Part shown: in pieces, positions 11,277 to 22,605 of the stretch
Numbering within the stretch: position 1 is the stretch's first letter
Layout: the number at the start of each line of letters is the position of its first letter
Origin: Hypericum androsaemum
Lineage: Eukaryota; Streptophyta; Magnoliopsida; Malpighiales; Hypericaceae
Length of the DNA: 64,000 bases
NCBI GenBank assembly: GCA_963995505.1
Contig: OZ023186.1
Location: 9,865,570 to 9,929,569, forward strand
Direction of reading: 5' to 3'
Translations under genes and position numbers: made by a program
The notes under the pieces: model-generated
Told to the model about the DNA's origin: nothing
Database searches by the model: none
The model's input: the letters and a program-made list of their open reading frames with translations, nothing else

Positions 11277-11458
11277 GGGGTTGGATTCAGTGGGGATAAG
11301 ACATGTCCCTACTGAAATGGATCAAGTGATTTTGGTTATAGACACGATTTTTTATGAATGTCAGATCTCTAGACACAATTTTTAATGAAATCTGATGGTC
11401 CAAATGAAATTCCCTCCGTAGGGACGACTTTTATGTTGTCCCCACTCAATCCAAAACC
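11277..11458. mobile_element. 182-bp MULE MITE nested in the Pack-MULE
   Basis: The ends ggggttggattcagtgggga and the complement of ggttttggattgagtgggga are inverted repeats. A perfect 10-bp duplication, aatattaagg, flanks them at 11,267-11,276 and 11,459-11,468. The terminal sequence resembles the right end of the element at 22,606-24,112, so they belong to one family. Confidence 0.88.
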
Positions 11459-11499
11459 AATATTAAGGTGGGATGCGCGTGTCTCATTGTCGTTTATCT

Positions 11500-12130
11500 C
11501 TCCAATATATATATCATTTAATTTAATTAGTCGTACAAATTAATATAATCATTCGTACCATTTAATATAACGAGTATACTATTTGATATAACCTGATATA
11601 CTATTTAATTTAGCCGGACATACCATTTAATTTAATCGCATTTAATATAACAGGTCGTACCATTAAATATAACTGGACGTATTATTTAATATATTCGGCT
11701 GTACCATTTAATTTAACCAGACATACCATTTAATTTAACCGGTCGTACCATTTAATATAAGTGGATATACCGTTCAATATAATTGGGCATACCATTTGTT
11801 ATTGCCGAGCATACTATTTAATTTAACCAGACATAATATTTAATATAACCGGTCATACTATTTAATATAACCGGTCGTACAATTTAATCATAACATCACG
11901 AACCATTTAATCATAACATCGCGAACCATTTAATCATAATATCGCGAACCATTTAATCATAACATCGCGAACCATTTAATCATAACCGGACATACTATTT
12001 AATATAACCGGTCGTACAATTTAATCATAACACCGCGAATCATTAAATGATAACATCGCGAACCATTAAATCATAACATCACGAACTATTAAATCATAGC
12101 ATTGCGAACCATTAAATCGTAAAATCGTGA
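11500..12130. repeat. Minisatellite, CCATTTAAT family
   Basis: About 28 copies of a 20-24 bp unit. The left part varies around gtaccatttaatataaccg; the right part, from about 11,880, is a more regular 21-bp unit, cgaaccatttaatcataacat. It lies inside the Pack-MULE, beside the captured gene piece. The unit differs from the arrays at 2,520 and 23,200. Confidence 0.9.
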
Positions 12131-12640
12131 ACCACTCGCAGGATGGATGCTATTAATCCCATTACAAGCGGAGGAGGAAGAAGAATAACGCAGTTTTTCG
12201 GTCCTAGCCACGCACTCCCTCAACCTCTTCAGCACCACACGCATCTCCGCCGCGTTCTTCCCCATCCTCTCCTTCACCAGCCTTGCCTTCTCTCCATCTC
12301 CCGCTCCCACTCTCTCACCCCTGCGTAAAAAGAAGCCCTTGGGGGATAATCATCAATTCCCCTCCCCCAGCCACAAAAAAGAACATTCGCGAACTCGATT
12401 CAAGTTTCAAAATGGTAACGCACCTTGAGCGGCGGGATCCAAGGGCCCAAGATCAGAGATGGTGTCGTTGGGATGGCGGGCAGAGAGGAGGAAGGATATG
12501 GTAGAGGTGAGGAGACCGGGGAGGGTGGCGCGGGCCTCCAGAAGCTCCACCACCATTTGCTTGACTTCAGTCTCGATCTTGTCCAGATCTTCCTCTTCGA
12601 CTTCGACGCCGTGAGACGTCCCCCTCGCTTATCGCAAAGT
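12089..12640 (-). pseudogene. Host gene fragment captured by the Pack-MULE
   Basis: On the minus strand one block reads EVEEEDLDKIETEVKQM, then VVELLEARATLPGLL and ends DLGPLDPAAQ at a good donor (CAAG|GTGCGT, near 12,424). After about 110 bp and an acceptor-like TTTTACGCAG, a second block reads GEKARLVKERMGKNAAEMRV, then VVLKRLRECVARTEKL and NSIHPASG. The exon-intron-exon pattern and helical, charged sequence look like a real plant gene, of a family I only vaguely recall as small and uncharacterised. The two blocks are out of frame across the inferred splice, so the copy is probably dead. No function is assigned. Confidence 0.55.
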
Positions 12641-13001
12641 AGTGGCTCACCTTCGTAACGCCGTTTCCCATCTAACGATCTTTTTGCAACTTAACTTCAA
12701 CTTTTAGGACTGTGTATCTTGTAAGAAGAAGAGGAGAGAGGAAGAAGGAGAAGAGGAAGAAGAGAGGGAGAGAGATGACGGAGGCAGAAAGAGAGAGAGA
12801 GGAGTGTTAACTTCAAAGGCCCTAGAATTTGGGGGAGAGAGGGGCTAATAAGAGAGTATTAAAGTACCAAATTACCCAACTTAATATTGATCGTTAGATC
12901 TATATTTTTTTCAATTTACATGATCTAATGGCTCCTATTTTATCCAGATTGGTCCTGGCTACTTTTTCAAGTCCAGGACCCAATCCGCTCCCATCGTGGG
13001 G

Positions 13002-13215
13002 ATACTTTAATCTCTGATATAACTATTTTTCATAAGTATCTGAAATAACTTTTTATAAGTATCTGATATGACTTTTTTTAAATTATCTTTTTTATTTTTG
13101 TTTTATCCAAGTTATTAGCTTTTATTTTGGGTAAAAGACATATTTCATGGATAAATCATAGAAGAAGATTACAAAGAGTCCACCACTAGAACATTAGAAA
13201 TCAGTCATGGGGACG
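13002..13215. other. Duplicated spacer, copy A
   Basis: This matches the spacer of copy B at 33,570-33,760 (tataagtatctgatatgact and ttacaaagagtccaccacta motifs) up to the 5-bp duplication ggacg, where the gypsy element begins. Confidence 0.8.
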
Positions 13216-13644
13216 TGTGGTAGAGACATTTGGTCTTAATCACAGCCTTAATAATAAGAAACTTTTTATGGTCCAAAGATTAATAAGTGCATTGAAGTCT
13301 TTACAATAATTGATATTTATGGTCTATCATTAAATAAGTGACTTTTCATTGTCTAGGCATGAAATGCATGAACATTCGTGATCTGCCTTAGTTAATTGCA
13401 TGCGCTTATGTTTTTACTTAAGTCCCTATATAAAGGGATAAATATTATAATCAGAATCAATCATTGAGAAATAAAGAATTGTCAAAATATGTTTGTCTTC
13501 TTTCCTAGGGTTTATCCATGTTGTGTCTCTTTGCCCTTGGCTGGCCGTCTGTTAGGACAATCCTTCCATTTGCTGTGGAATCCGGGAGTGGCAGGAGTTA
13601 CTTTTGTTACCCGAAAGTATTTCTGGTCTATTTTCGCTACGCCA
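13216..13644 (+). repeat. Gypsy-1 5' LTR (~429 bp)
   Basis: It begins TGTGGTAGAGAC and ends near CGCTACGCCA. It is followed by ggtggtattagagc, which resembles an initiator-tRNA primer-binding site. A TATA-like ctatataaag occurs near 13,425. Confidence 0.75.
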
Positions 13645-16440
13645 GGTGGTATTAGAGCTTTGTTCATCTTGATCTGATCAAACTTTCAATGCCCGAGGTT
13701 TTTTTGTTATTCTCCTTCCTAGCCCTACTTACCTTGGCCACATTATTAGTTCTTAGGATCAGCCTTGCCTGTTAGACAAAACCTTCAACAAGGCATTGAG
13801 ACCACACTGGTCCTTGCCACACTCACATTGAGTTACTCATACCTAGCCTAAATAACTTTCAAGATGGCATCGAAACCCCACTGGTCCTTGCTTCGCAAGC
13901 TTTATGCTACATGTACCTAGCCTACAAACCGAGCAATTATCATAAAAGAGTCGGACATAGCAAGACAACATGGCGATTGGGAAACCTCAATGCAAGAGGT
14001 CCTACGCCACTTATGAAGTTTGGCAGTGCAACATCCAGCTGATATTGAATTCAACGTTGATGGAGATTCAGACGTTATTGCTAATGATGTTACTCAATTT
14101 GTGCAGGGTATTAGATTGGGCGGTCATGAAAATAGAGGGGGATGTGGGAATGCAGGCCCTCGTGGAGGCTATAAAGGAAGAGGAATTGCAGGAAAGGGAG
14201 AAGCCCTTAGAGGTCATTTTGGAGGTGATGGCGCTCTTCGTCATGTTGATCATCCATTCAAGATGAATATCGAGAAGTTTTATGGTAATGTTGATGTTGA
14301 ACCTTTCTTGAATTAGTTGACTCTATAGATAAGTATTTTAATTGTATGGATTTGACTGAGGAACAAAAGGTCAATTATGTGGATTTCAAGTCAGAACAAA
14401 AATTAAGGAGGAGACGAGGGTAGCACCCTATTCGTGATTGGACTTTTATGGAACAAGCATTGAAAGATCAATGTTTGCCTATGGATTACCAGTAATCATT
14501 GTATTTGAAGTTCTCATCTTGTTCGTAAGGAAACTGTACAGTTGACGAGTATACTATTGAGATAATGAGATTGGCTGCCCGCGACGATGTGGAGGAGAAT
14601 GAGGATCAGTAGATAGCCTATTATATCGATGGATTGCATTATAAAGTCAAGATAAAAATAGAGTTTGACATCTTTATGTACTTTCAAGATGCATGTCACA
14701 AAGCTAGAAAGATTGGTTCTACCTTAAAAAATAAGAAACCAGTGTCAAACCTATTTGCTAGCTCTAGCTAACCCTCCGCTACTACTCAAGAGCTATTGTG
14801 TGGGATATCTAGCAGATGGCAGCAACCCGCATGAGCAGAAACATACCCCAGAATCATCCCAAAAGAAGGGGAAGGAGGCTGACATCGACTTTAAGCTGAA
14901 ATACTTCAAGTGCAATGCCCATAAACACAAGTTTAGTGAGTGTTCGAGAAGGAAGTTTACCAACTCTATAAAAAAGAGGGAGAACAGGAGCAAACCAGTG
15001 CCTTTTATTGCGGTCCAGTGGAAGAGAGTAAGGATTGAGACTTATGAAGGTGAAGAAGAGTATTATGGTGTCCTCCAAAATTTTGTATTAGCTACCTAGA
15101 AGGCGGATGAATCACAATGGCGTAACTTTTTCAGGACTTGCTGTTATGTAGGGTAGGAGGTCTGCGATGTGATTATCGATGGAGGGAGCCAGGGAATTTT
15201 ATCAGCAATCATACCATGAAAAAGTTAGGTCTACAGGTTACACCTCATCATGCACCTTATTCAATAGGGTGGGCACAATCTGATGGAGGAATCAAGGTAA
15301 TCTCTAGGTGCTCAATACCCATCTCCATTGGCAAGTACTCAGATGTTGTTACCTGTGTCATGCTTGAGATGGACTCTTGCAATATTTTGTTGGGAAGTCC
15401 ATAGGAATATGATAATAATGTTCTTGGTCAAGAGAAAACTTATGAGATCCAAAGGAATGGACAGCAGCTCACCATGTTGCCTAGAAAGCCAGTACAAGTA
15501 AAGTCTAAGCCAAAGTCCAACTCTGATAAACACGTGTTGGTTTCATTGGCATCTTCAGTGAAAGAGTTCCAAAACTCCTTCAAAGAGTTTGGATGGTGCC
15601 ATGTTCTAGTGATGAGGGATGCTAAGAAGGCTAGTAGTGAAGTTGAGGGGTAAATCCCTACTGTCATGGCTGAGTTGCTCAAGGTGTTCTAGGAGGTTGT
15701 CCTTGACAAACATCCTAAAGGGTTGCCCTCCCGTGAGAAATATTCAGTACCAAATGTATTTGATTCCTGGTACTATTTACTTAATTTACCACACTACAAG
15801 TTGAGTCTAAAGGAGAACCAGATTTTTAGGGAGCAAGTCCAAGACTTGTTGGATAAAGGCTATATTCAAAAAAGTTTGACTCTCTGCGGTGTTCCATGCC
15901 AAAAAATGAAAGCTTATGGCAAATGTGCATTGATAACCGGACGATTAACAAAATTACTGTAGGATACAGATAACCTATCCCACAGTTGAATAAAATGTTG
16001 GACAACCTGAGCTGAGCTACTATATTTTCCAAGGTGGACTTGAAGAGTAGCTATCATCAGATTTGTATCTGTCTCGCGGATGAGTGGAAAACTATCTTCA
16101 AGACCAATGATGGCTTGTACGAGTAGTTGGTAATGCCTTTCAGACTCAGCAATGCTGCAACTACTTTTATGAGGCTCATGCATCAGGTAATGGCTTCCTT
16201 AATAGACAAATTTGTCAGGGTGCATTTCAATGATATCCTAATTTATAGCAAGTTTGTGAGAGAGTATTTGGGACATCTGAGAGAGGTATTCTTTGTACTT
16301 TGCGAGAATAACTTTTATGCAAATCTGAAAAAGTGCATATTCGTGCAAGACAAACTATTATTTTTTTAATTTGTGGTTGGTAAGGATGGAGTTTAGGTGG
16401 AGCAAACCATGGTGGAGGCCGTACAATCCTGGCCAAGGCC
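13645..16440 (+). pseudogene. Gypsy-1 gag-protease-RT remnant
   Basis: A gag start is seen around 14,250-14,320 (FKMNIEKFYGNVDVEPFL), followed by a decayed gag and a broken zinc knuckle (about 14,900-14,950, YFKCNAHKHKFSEC). A retropepsin-like segment with ISNHTMKKLGL and CNILLGSP spans 15,190-15,404. RT runs from LPHYKLSLKENQIFREQ (about 15,790) through [13 protein letters not shown] to VMPFRLSNAATTFM and HFNDILIYSK (about 16,224-16,253), where the first catalytic Asp of the usual DD pair is Asn. At least ten stops interrupt the frame. RT breaks off at about 16,460, where the solo LTR is inserted. Confidence 0.88.
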
Positions 16441-16713
16441 CACAAGTGCTAGTCAAGTAAGGGGTTGTAATATCCAACTATGAGAATCAAACTTATTTGG
16501 ATTTAATCAATAACGCTAAGGCATTCGGTAGGATAAGATAATTTTGTTAAAAAATAATAGTAGGAATTACGTTTTAGAAATGAAATTAATAAAATATACT
16601 TTGATATTTGGCCGCCGGTAGACATGTCTCATCTTATACGAGTGCTATGAAAATAATTTAGGAGAATGGGGTGGATGAATTTCCAATAAGCTCACTAATA
16701 GTTTGATAAGGTA

Positions 16714-16936
16714 TGAAATGTGAATAATCTGCTGAGTTTTCTTATTCCAATAACGTGATTTTATACAAGTTCCTAGAGTATGCTAGGGTTAGGGTTTGCA
16801 ATACCCGAATATACACTTGCCAAAAAGGATATACACATCTTCCTAATTAGGTGTGAAAGAAAAGGAACGTGATTGTCTACATGACTTAACACCAAGGAAC
16901 TTCATCTACAGAGCAAATCAAGGAGTATCTGTAACA
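16714..16936 (-). repeat. Copia-2 3' LTR
   Basis: 223 bp, TGAAATGTG to TCTGTAACA as read on the plus strand. It matches the two halves of the other LTR (22,453-22,605 and 24,122-24,191), giving the empty site for the MULE-like insertion. Confidence 0.85.
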
Positions 16937-16939
16937 CTC

Positions 16940-17062
16940 CCCTCAAGTTGGAGCATAGAGGTCAACAATGCCCAACTTAAAAGGCAAGCGATTGATAATA
17001 TAAGTGGCAGTGAGCACACACTCCCCCCAAAAATCAATAGGCAAAGATCATTGAAAACGAAG
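16940..17062 (-). pseudogene. Copia-2 integrase tail joined to polypurine tract
   Basis: On the minus strand the frame [20 protein letters not shown] is the segment that normally follows the integrase catalytic core. It continues for a few residues (PFKLG) and then runs into the polypurine tract. This is the junction of the RT/RNase H deletion. The other side of the integrase is at 20,334. Confidence 0.8.
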
Positions 17063-17469
17063 TGTCACGGGCTAATTGTCTGAAGGCCCGACTCGACCAT
17101 TGAGGGCCCGAACAATCGAGGTTACCTTAGAAGTTCTCTAGGTTCTTCCATGTAAAAGCCTAGAAGCTTTCTTGTATTTATTGTGTAGTTGGTAGTTAGT
17201 AGATGGTAGATGGTAGTTGGTAGCTAGCATTTACTTTTTGGCTTTTTTTGAAGTGTATATATAGGGGTGCCTCCCTCATTTGTAATCATCCAACAATTTG
17301 AGAGCAATACTACTACAAGTGTTCCCTCACTTATTCTTAGCATACTTTGGTAGTTTTCTCCCTCTCGAAGGGTCGAGTAGAGAGTGTTGGAGCGGGTGAG
17401 GCTGACTTAAGTGGGAGCGCTTGAGTGCCACATGGGTTAGCTTGCGAGGGAGAGTTTTAACCTGTGACA
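17063..17469 (+). repeat. 5' LTR of the gag-chromodomain element
   Basis: 407 bp, with a TATA-like gtatatataggggtgc at about 17,254 and a gtagttggtag simple-repeat block near 17,190-17,225. Close to identical to the 3' LTR apart from scattered substitutions and a small repeat-length change. Confidence 0.88.
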
Positions 17470-17508
17470 TTTGGTATCTGAGCCAGGTTCATTTCACCGG
17501 GGGTCGAG

Positions 17509-19919
17509 ATGGCTTGGCGGGGAGAAACTTGGTCTGTGGTAGGCCCTATTTTGAGGGAGCGAGAGGAGATGCTTTCCGATTGAGATGTGGGATCTCTAGA
17601 CGAGGAAGCTTGGTGTTCGAGATAGTTGCGAGGAGTTGGAGAGGGGAGTCCAACGCATCAAGGGGCACCATCACAGTGATGGCGGGCTCCGAGGGAAGAT
17701 GCAAGGGCCATCCAATGAAGCGGCTAGCACCGAGTTAAGCGATGTCGAGGAGATATGCGCGACTCTACTTGCATTCTCATTGAGTCTGGAGCATGTTGAG
17801 CATGATGGGCGTGCACGTCTCTGAACTCTTGTGCACAAGGGAAGTGTACAAGAGTATGTGAAGGAATTCTCCGACGTGGTGGAGGAGATTGAGGATATAT
17901 CCAAGGATGGGCTATTCTGTGCTTTCCTCGAAGGGTTTGTGCCGTGGGCAAAGGAGGCCCTACTCCAACAAGGAGCGCAAGGCCTAGCATCGGTACTTGA
18001 GATGGCAGAGTCCTTGGTGGATTTTCAGAGGTCAAGGCGATGAAGTGGGTGCGCAAGAGTTATCTAGTGTTCCGTTTGCGAGGGGCCACACCGATGCTTT
18101 GATTGCCTAATTAGGGATAAGATCAGGGCATCGATCTGAGAGGAGGAGGATTAAGAGGTGGTGGTGCACAAGGAACATGAAGAGGTAGTGGTGCTTTCGG
18201 TAGAACCCCGAAGGCCGAGTCGTCGAATGGAGCGCAAGGTGCGAGTGAGTCTACTGCAGAATTGTGTCATTTGCGATGAGCCTCACAAACCCAAGGATTG
18301 TCCCAAACTGTCGAAGCTTAAAGCCAAGGTGGTAGAATGGGATTGAGAAGATGAGGAGAAGCGCAAGGCGTGTGAGGTAGAGCGCGAAGCTTGCACAGAA
18401 AAATATAAGACGTGCGAGGAGGAGCACGAGACATGCAAGGAGGAGCACGAGACGTGTGAGGAGGAGCACGAGACATGCGAGGAGGAGCACGAGACGTACG
18501 AGGATGAGGCAATGATGGTTTCCAAAGAGGGCGAGATTCCTAAAGAGATCACGGGCATTGTTGAGAAGTGCGATGACGTACAGGCCGTAGAGCTAGCAGG
18601 AAAGCTCCCACCTAGGAGGAAGGTGGATTCTCCGAAGTTAGAGCAGTCGAGAGGAGCCCCGATGGTAGAGCCATCGCTTATGTACCCCGATGCTTGTGGT
18701 TTCAAGATCATGACCACTAGCGAGAAGTTCGACCAAGAGAAGTGGGACAAGGAGTACTATGGGGTATTCGAGAGAAAGAAGGAAGCATCGATGAGGGAGT
18801 TGGTGCCTTCCCTCCTCGCCCACGATTGACCTCCTGGGGTGCACACGGGTGCATCGAGTGTGGCAATCGGTGGCGCAATGATAAGCTACCCGATTGCATG
18901 TGAGAGTCACAAGGCAAGAAGCACGATGCGGCAAAGAGATGGGGAGACCGAGAGTTCACTCAAGGTTGAAGTTCCCAAAGTAGTCGCGGACGAACTCGGA
19001 GGAGAGTTGCTCACTGAGTCATTGGAAAAGCTCCCACCTAGGAAAAAGGTGGACCATGAGTTCGCGAAAGGTGTGGAGGGCGATCCTATCCTAGCGCAAT
19101 AGGCTGCATGAGGGAGTGATGGGACTACTCACTGATTATAGGGGGAGGATCAGGTGCTCCACCCTGTCGTGAATGAAGAGTGGGTGCCAAGGCGAGATGG
19201 GGCAGCTAGAGAAATCACAAATGCCCACAAGGAGATGATGGGCTCGTATGCTGAGTTGCCGAGGGAACTTCTAATGGACTTCTTGAATGAGTCAAAGGCA
19301 TTGGCCGATGCGCTACATCGCAAGACCGAGATGGCTGCTAGGAGCCAGCAGAATGTGTGTTTCCTCGATGGGGCAAGAGGGTACATGCAACAGGACCCCG
19401 TCGAAACACTACATGGTGTGGAGATGGCCGGAGTGGGCCTCTCAAAGGAGTCGCGAGAGTTGGCCGCAACAGTTTATGGTAGGACCGAGAAGGCTGCAAG
19501 GAGTCAGCCAAAAGAGTACCTCCTCGACAAGGGAGGAGGCCCACAATGGGTTACGACGAGGGGCGAGGGACTTCATTGCCGAGCTTGGGAGGAAGTTGGG
19601 TTACTTAGCCTCATTAACGATAGGGCGCAAGAAGAGCATGGCGCAAATAAGTGGGAGAGCATGGTGCAAATAGATGGCTACTCTAAGGCCCACGAATGTG
19701 AAAAAGAGTTGGCATCAAAGTGGGGGGGACCTTCGAAGAAAGCCAAAGATTAACAAGGTGGTCGATAGAGATGAAGACCATCGATCCAACTTGCGAAGAG
19801 GCACGGTCCCGGGTACGGAGGAGTGCTTGGTGCGATGGAAGGGAACACCCGATAGCAACTACGAGATTGCCAAGTTTGAAGCTGTCATGATGACATCGCA
19901 AACTAAGGTGGGGGAGAAT
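17509..19919 (+). pseudogene. Gag plus chromodomain reading frame of the pol-less element
   Basis: Nearly everything from 17,636 to 19,751 lies in one frame broken by a handful of stops. Gag core: VQEYVKEFSDVVEEIEDIS to FVPWAKEALLQQGAQGLASV (17,840-18,000). Zinc knuckle: CVICDEPHKPKDC (about 18,265-18,305). A 7-residue EEEHETC repeat occurs four to six times (18,395-18,500), charged and probably coiled-coil. LPPRRKVD and LPPRKKVDHEF boxes recall the stretch just before RT in gypsy elements, but no RT follows. A region with a two-fold internal repeat (ALHRKTEMAARSQQ / TVYGRTEKAARSQP) comes next. After a frameshift, RRGTVPGTEECLVRWKGTPD (about 19,795-19,856) is chromodomain-like. Such domains guide integration towards marked chromatin. 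Confidence 0.75.
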
Positions 19920-20333
19920 TATCACGGGCTAATTGTGCGAAGGCCCAACTCGACCATTGAGGGACCAAACAATTGAGGTTACCTTAGAAGTTCTCTAGGA
20001 TCTTCCATGTAAAAGCCTAAAAGCTTTCTTGTATTTATTGTGTAGTTGGTAGTTGGTAGATGGTAGATGGTAGTTGGTAGCTGGTAGCTAGCATTTACTT
20101 TTTGGCTTTCCTTGAAGTGTATATATAGGGGTGCTTCCCTCATTTGTAATCATCCAATAATTTGAGAGCAATACTACTACAAGTGTTCCCTCACTTATTC
20201 TTAGCATACTTTGGTAGTGTTCTCCCTCTCGAAGGGTCGAGTAGAGAGTGTTGGAGCGGGTCAGGCTGACTTAAGCAGGAGCGCTTGAGTGCCGCACAGG
20301 TCAGCTTGCGAGGGAGAGTTTTAGCCCATGACA
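19920..20333 (+). repeat. 3' LTR of the gag-chromodomain element
   Basis: 414 bp. It starts TATCACGGGC, one substitution from the 5' LTR start, and ends CATGACA against the Copia-2 integrase. Confidence 0.88.
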
Positions 20334-22370
20334 GAAGGGAGTAGGCTACCTCCAAGATGTAACGATGACAACGCTCGACCACTCTATTTTGTTGTAGGTT
20401 ATAAGCACAACTGGTTTGAAAGTGTATGTCGTTAACTTCATAATAGGCAGGTAACTCACTCGACCTAAATTCCATTCCATTGTTCAGTTGAACCCTCTTT
20501 ACAACACTTCTGAATTGCCTCTCCACCATCCGAAAAAATGCGAGAAAATATTGAGTTGCCTCTAATTTGTATTTGATGAGGTAAGTCCATACGCCCCTGC
20601 TGAAATTGTCCACTATTGTCAAAAAGTAGTGAGCACCACATGATGCAGGGATTTTATACGGGCCCCAAACATCACAATGTACGAGATCAAAGAAAAACTT
20701 CATTTGAATAAAACTATTAGGGAATGGTAATCATGTTTGTTTAGCACGTACACAAGGATCACAATGTTCATGCCTAACAGGAAAGGAAATGGATGTTAAA
20801 GAAGGTATATGACATAACTTGTCACGGGAGACATGCCCACCGTATCCTTATTCTGCATAGCTGAGAAGACCGCCCCCCCCCCCCCCCCCCCCCCACACAA
20901 GTCTTCAAAATAATAAAGCCCATCCTGTTGCTTACCTGCTCTAATCAGTTTTCTTGTAACTGAGTTCTATATCACACAAACATTAGCCAAGAAAGTAACC
21001 AAGGTAAAATCCTTGGTCAGCCGGCTAATAGATAGGAGATTGCACTGAAACTTAAGTATGAACAAAACATGTGCAAGCTGTAACTTGTCACCAAGATTAA
21101 TGGTACTGACCCCTTCGACTAGTATGTCATTTTTAATCGAATGGTGTGCCATATCCATCATCGATCTAGTTAGCCAATCAGAATAACATATGATATGATC
21201 GGTTGCCCCTAAATCGATGATCTAAGGATGCAAAAAGGAGGTCTTAACCACCATATTTGTTGTTGCCTTGGCTGACGAGGCTAGTTAGGGAGCTCTGGAC
21301 TCAGCCTTGATCCCAAGGTGCTTGAGAAGACTACTCAACTGCTCATGAGAGAACCCAGGGACTAAACTTTCTTCGACTCGGACCTGGGTAGCCTTTGGAG
21401 GTATCCTTGAATTGTTGTCGCGACCACGTCAATTATCGCGACTGTTCTCGCAAGGACTGGTTTTGCGTCCACCCCTCCTCCAGCCATCGAGGTACCCGAT
21501 CAGCTCAAAACAAGTTTCCTCGGTGTGCCCAGTCTATTAACAGTGACTACATTTTGGCTTTGTCCCATTGCTTATGCGCCTGGTCCCACTATTCTTTGGC
21601 TGTTCAGACCCGCGGAAATGGAACGCGTCTCTGTCTGAGATGAACTTTTGTGCTGAAGAGATCGATCTCTGTTGTTCTTCTTCAGCTATGAGATGATAGG
21701 CTTGACGAAGGCTGGGAATCGGTTGAGTGCTCAAGATTTACATCTTGACAGTATTGAACACATCATCCAATCCCATGAGGAAGTCATACAACTGCTCTTC
21801 CTCTCAAACCTTTAGAACCTGTCTTTGCATATCATGATCACATGTCGCACAAGATGACTTTTGGAGAGGTCGAATAGCTTGAACCTCATCCCAGAGTCCC
21901 TTGAGCATAATATAATAGGCCAAAATAGTCATCTCACTTTGTCGGAGTGTTGATCTTGCACCTCGAAGGTGATACGCACGAGGGGCACTGCCCTATCTGA
22001 ACCTCTCAGTAATATCGCTCCAAATTTTGTGGGCTATTTTGGCATACCGAATGCTGCTCTAAATCTCCTTCTCCATGGAGTTGCGGAGCCATTCCTTCAC
22101 CATGTGGTCGCTGCGGACCCAGAGGTTAAGCATTTTGGAATCAATTAGCGGCTTTGGTAGAGAACCATCAATAAAGTTGTATTTGTTCTTCGCGAACAGG
22201 AGGTCGCTCATGCCCGTCACCCACTCACAAAATTTCTGTCGCTCAATCGCTCAGACACGAACACTTGAGCCAGATGATCTGAGGGATGGGGATAGTACGG
22301 GGACGATTAGTCAACAACAACACTCGAGGCGGCAAAGATCTGCTCCTGGCTCGACTCGACGGTAGACATT
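20334..22370 (-). pseudogene. Copia-2 gag-protease-integrase remnant
   Basis: Read on the minus strand. A gag-like start MSTVESSQEQIFAAS (22,366 downward) is followed by gag pieces such as NKYNFIDGSLPKPLIDSKML, spread over frames with many stops. A protease/pre-integrase block holds IIDLGATDHIICYSDWLT (about 21,160-21,220) and LQLAHVLFILKFQCNLLSIS. Integrase follows at 20,703-20,334: DLVHCDVWGPY, FLTIVDNFSRGVWTYL, LNNGMEF where the catalytic Asp has become Asn, and QQNRVVERCHRYILEVAYSLL. The frame is cut by the inserted gag-chromodomain element. Inactive. Confidence 0.82.
20873..20894. repeat. Poly-C run of 22
   Basis: An uninterrupted run of 22 cytosines on the plus strand, inside the decayed Copia-2 body. 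It has G-quadruplex potential on the minus strand. Its length may be imprecise for technical reasons. Confidence 0.9.
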
Positions 22371-22605
22371 TTGGTAGGTTAGTGACTTTACGGCAGGTAC
22401 GCTGATTTTTAGTGGTCTAGGCTAGGTTCGAATCAAACCTGCTCTGATATCATGAAATATGAATAAGCCGCTGAGTTTTCTTATTCCAATAACATAATTT
22501 TATACAAGCTCCTAGAGTATGCTAGGGTTAAGGTTTGCAATACCTGAATATACACTTGCCTAAAAGGATATACACATCTTCCTAATTAGGTGGGGAAGAA
22601 AAAGA

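Larger units (their letters stand above)
11196..12992. mobile_element. Pack-MULE-like element with captured gene fragment
   Basis: The inner parts of the ends form a terminal inverted repeat: gattgggtcctgg on the left and its complement ccaggacccaatc on the right. The flanks carry a perfect 9-bp direct repeat, atcgtgggg, at 11,187-11,195 and 12,993-13,001. The homologous spacer near 33,550 has the uninterrupted site (cctatcgtggggatac), so this is a true insertion. A 9-bp duplication indicates a Mutator-like element. Inside are a nested MITE, a minisatellite and a two-exon gene fragment. No transposase is present, so it is non-autonomous. Confidence 0.88.
17063..20333 (+). mobile_element. Gag-chromodomain LTR element (3.27 kb, no pol)
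   Basis: LTRs of 407 bp (17,063-17,469) and 414 bp (19,920-20,333) share TGTCACGGGC / TATCACGGGC starts and GACA ends. The element lies inside the integrase frame of Copia-2, with a 4-bp shared flank, gaag, on each side. A primer-binding-like tttggtatctgagcc follows LTR 1, and a purine tract (ggtgggggagaa) precedes LTR 2. The inside has gag and a chromodomain-like end but no RT, RNase H or integrase. It is a non-autonomous derivative of a chromovirus. Confidence 0.82.
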
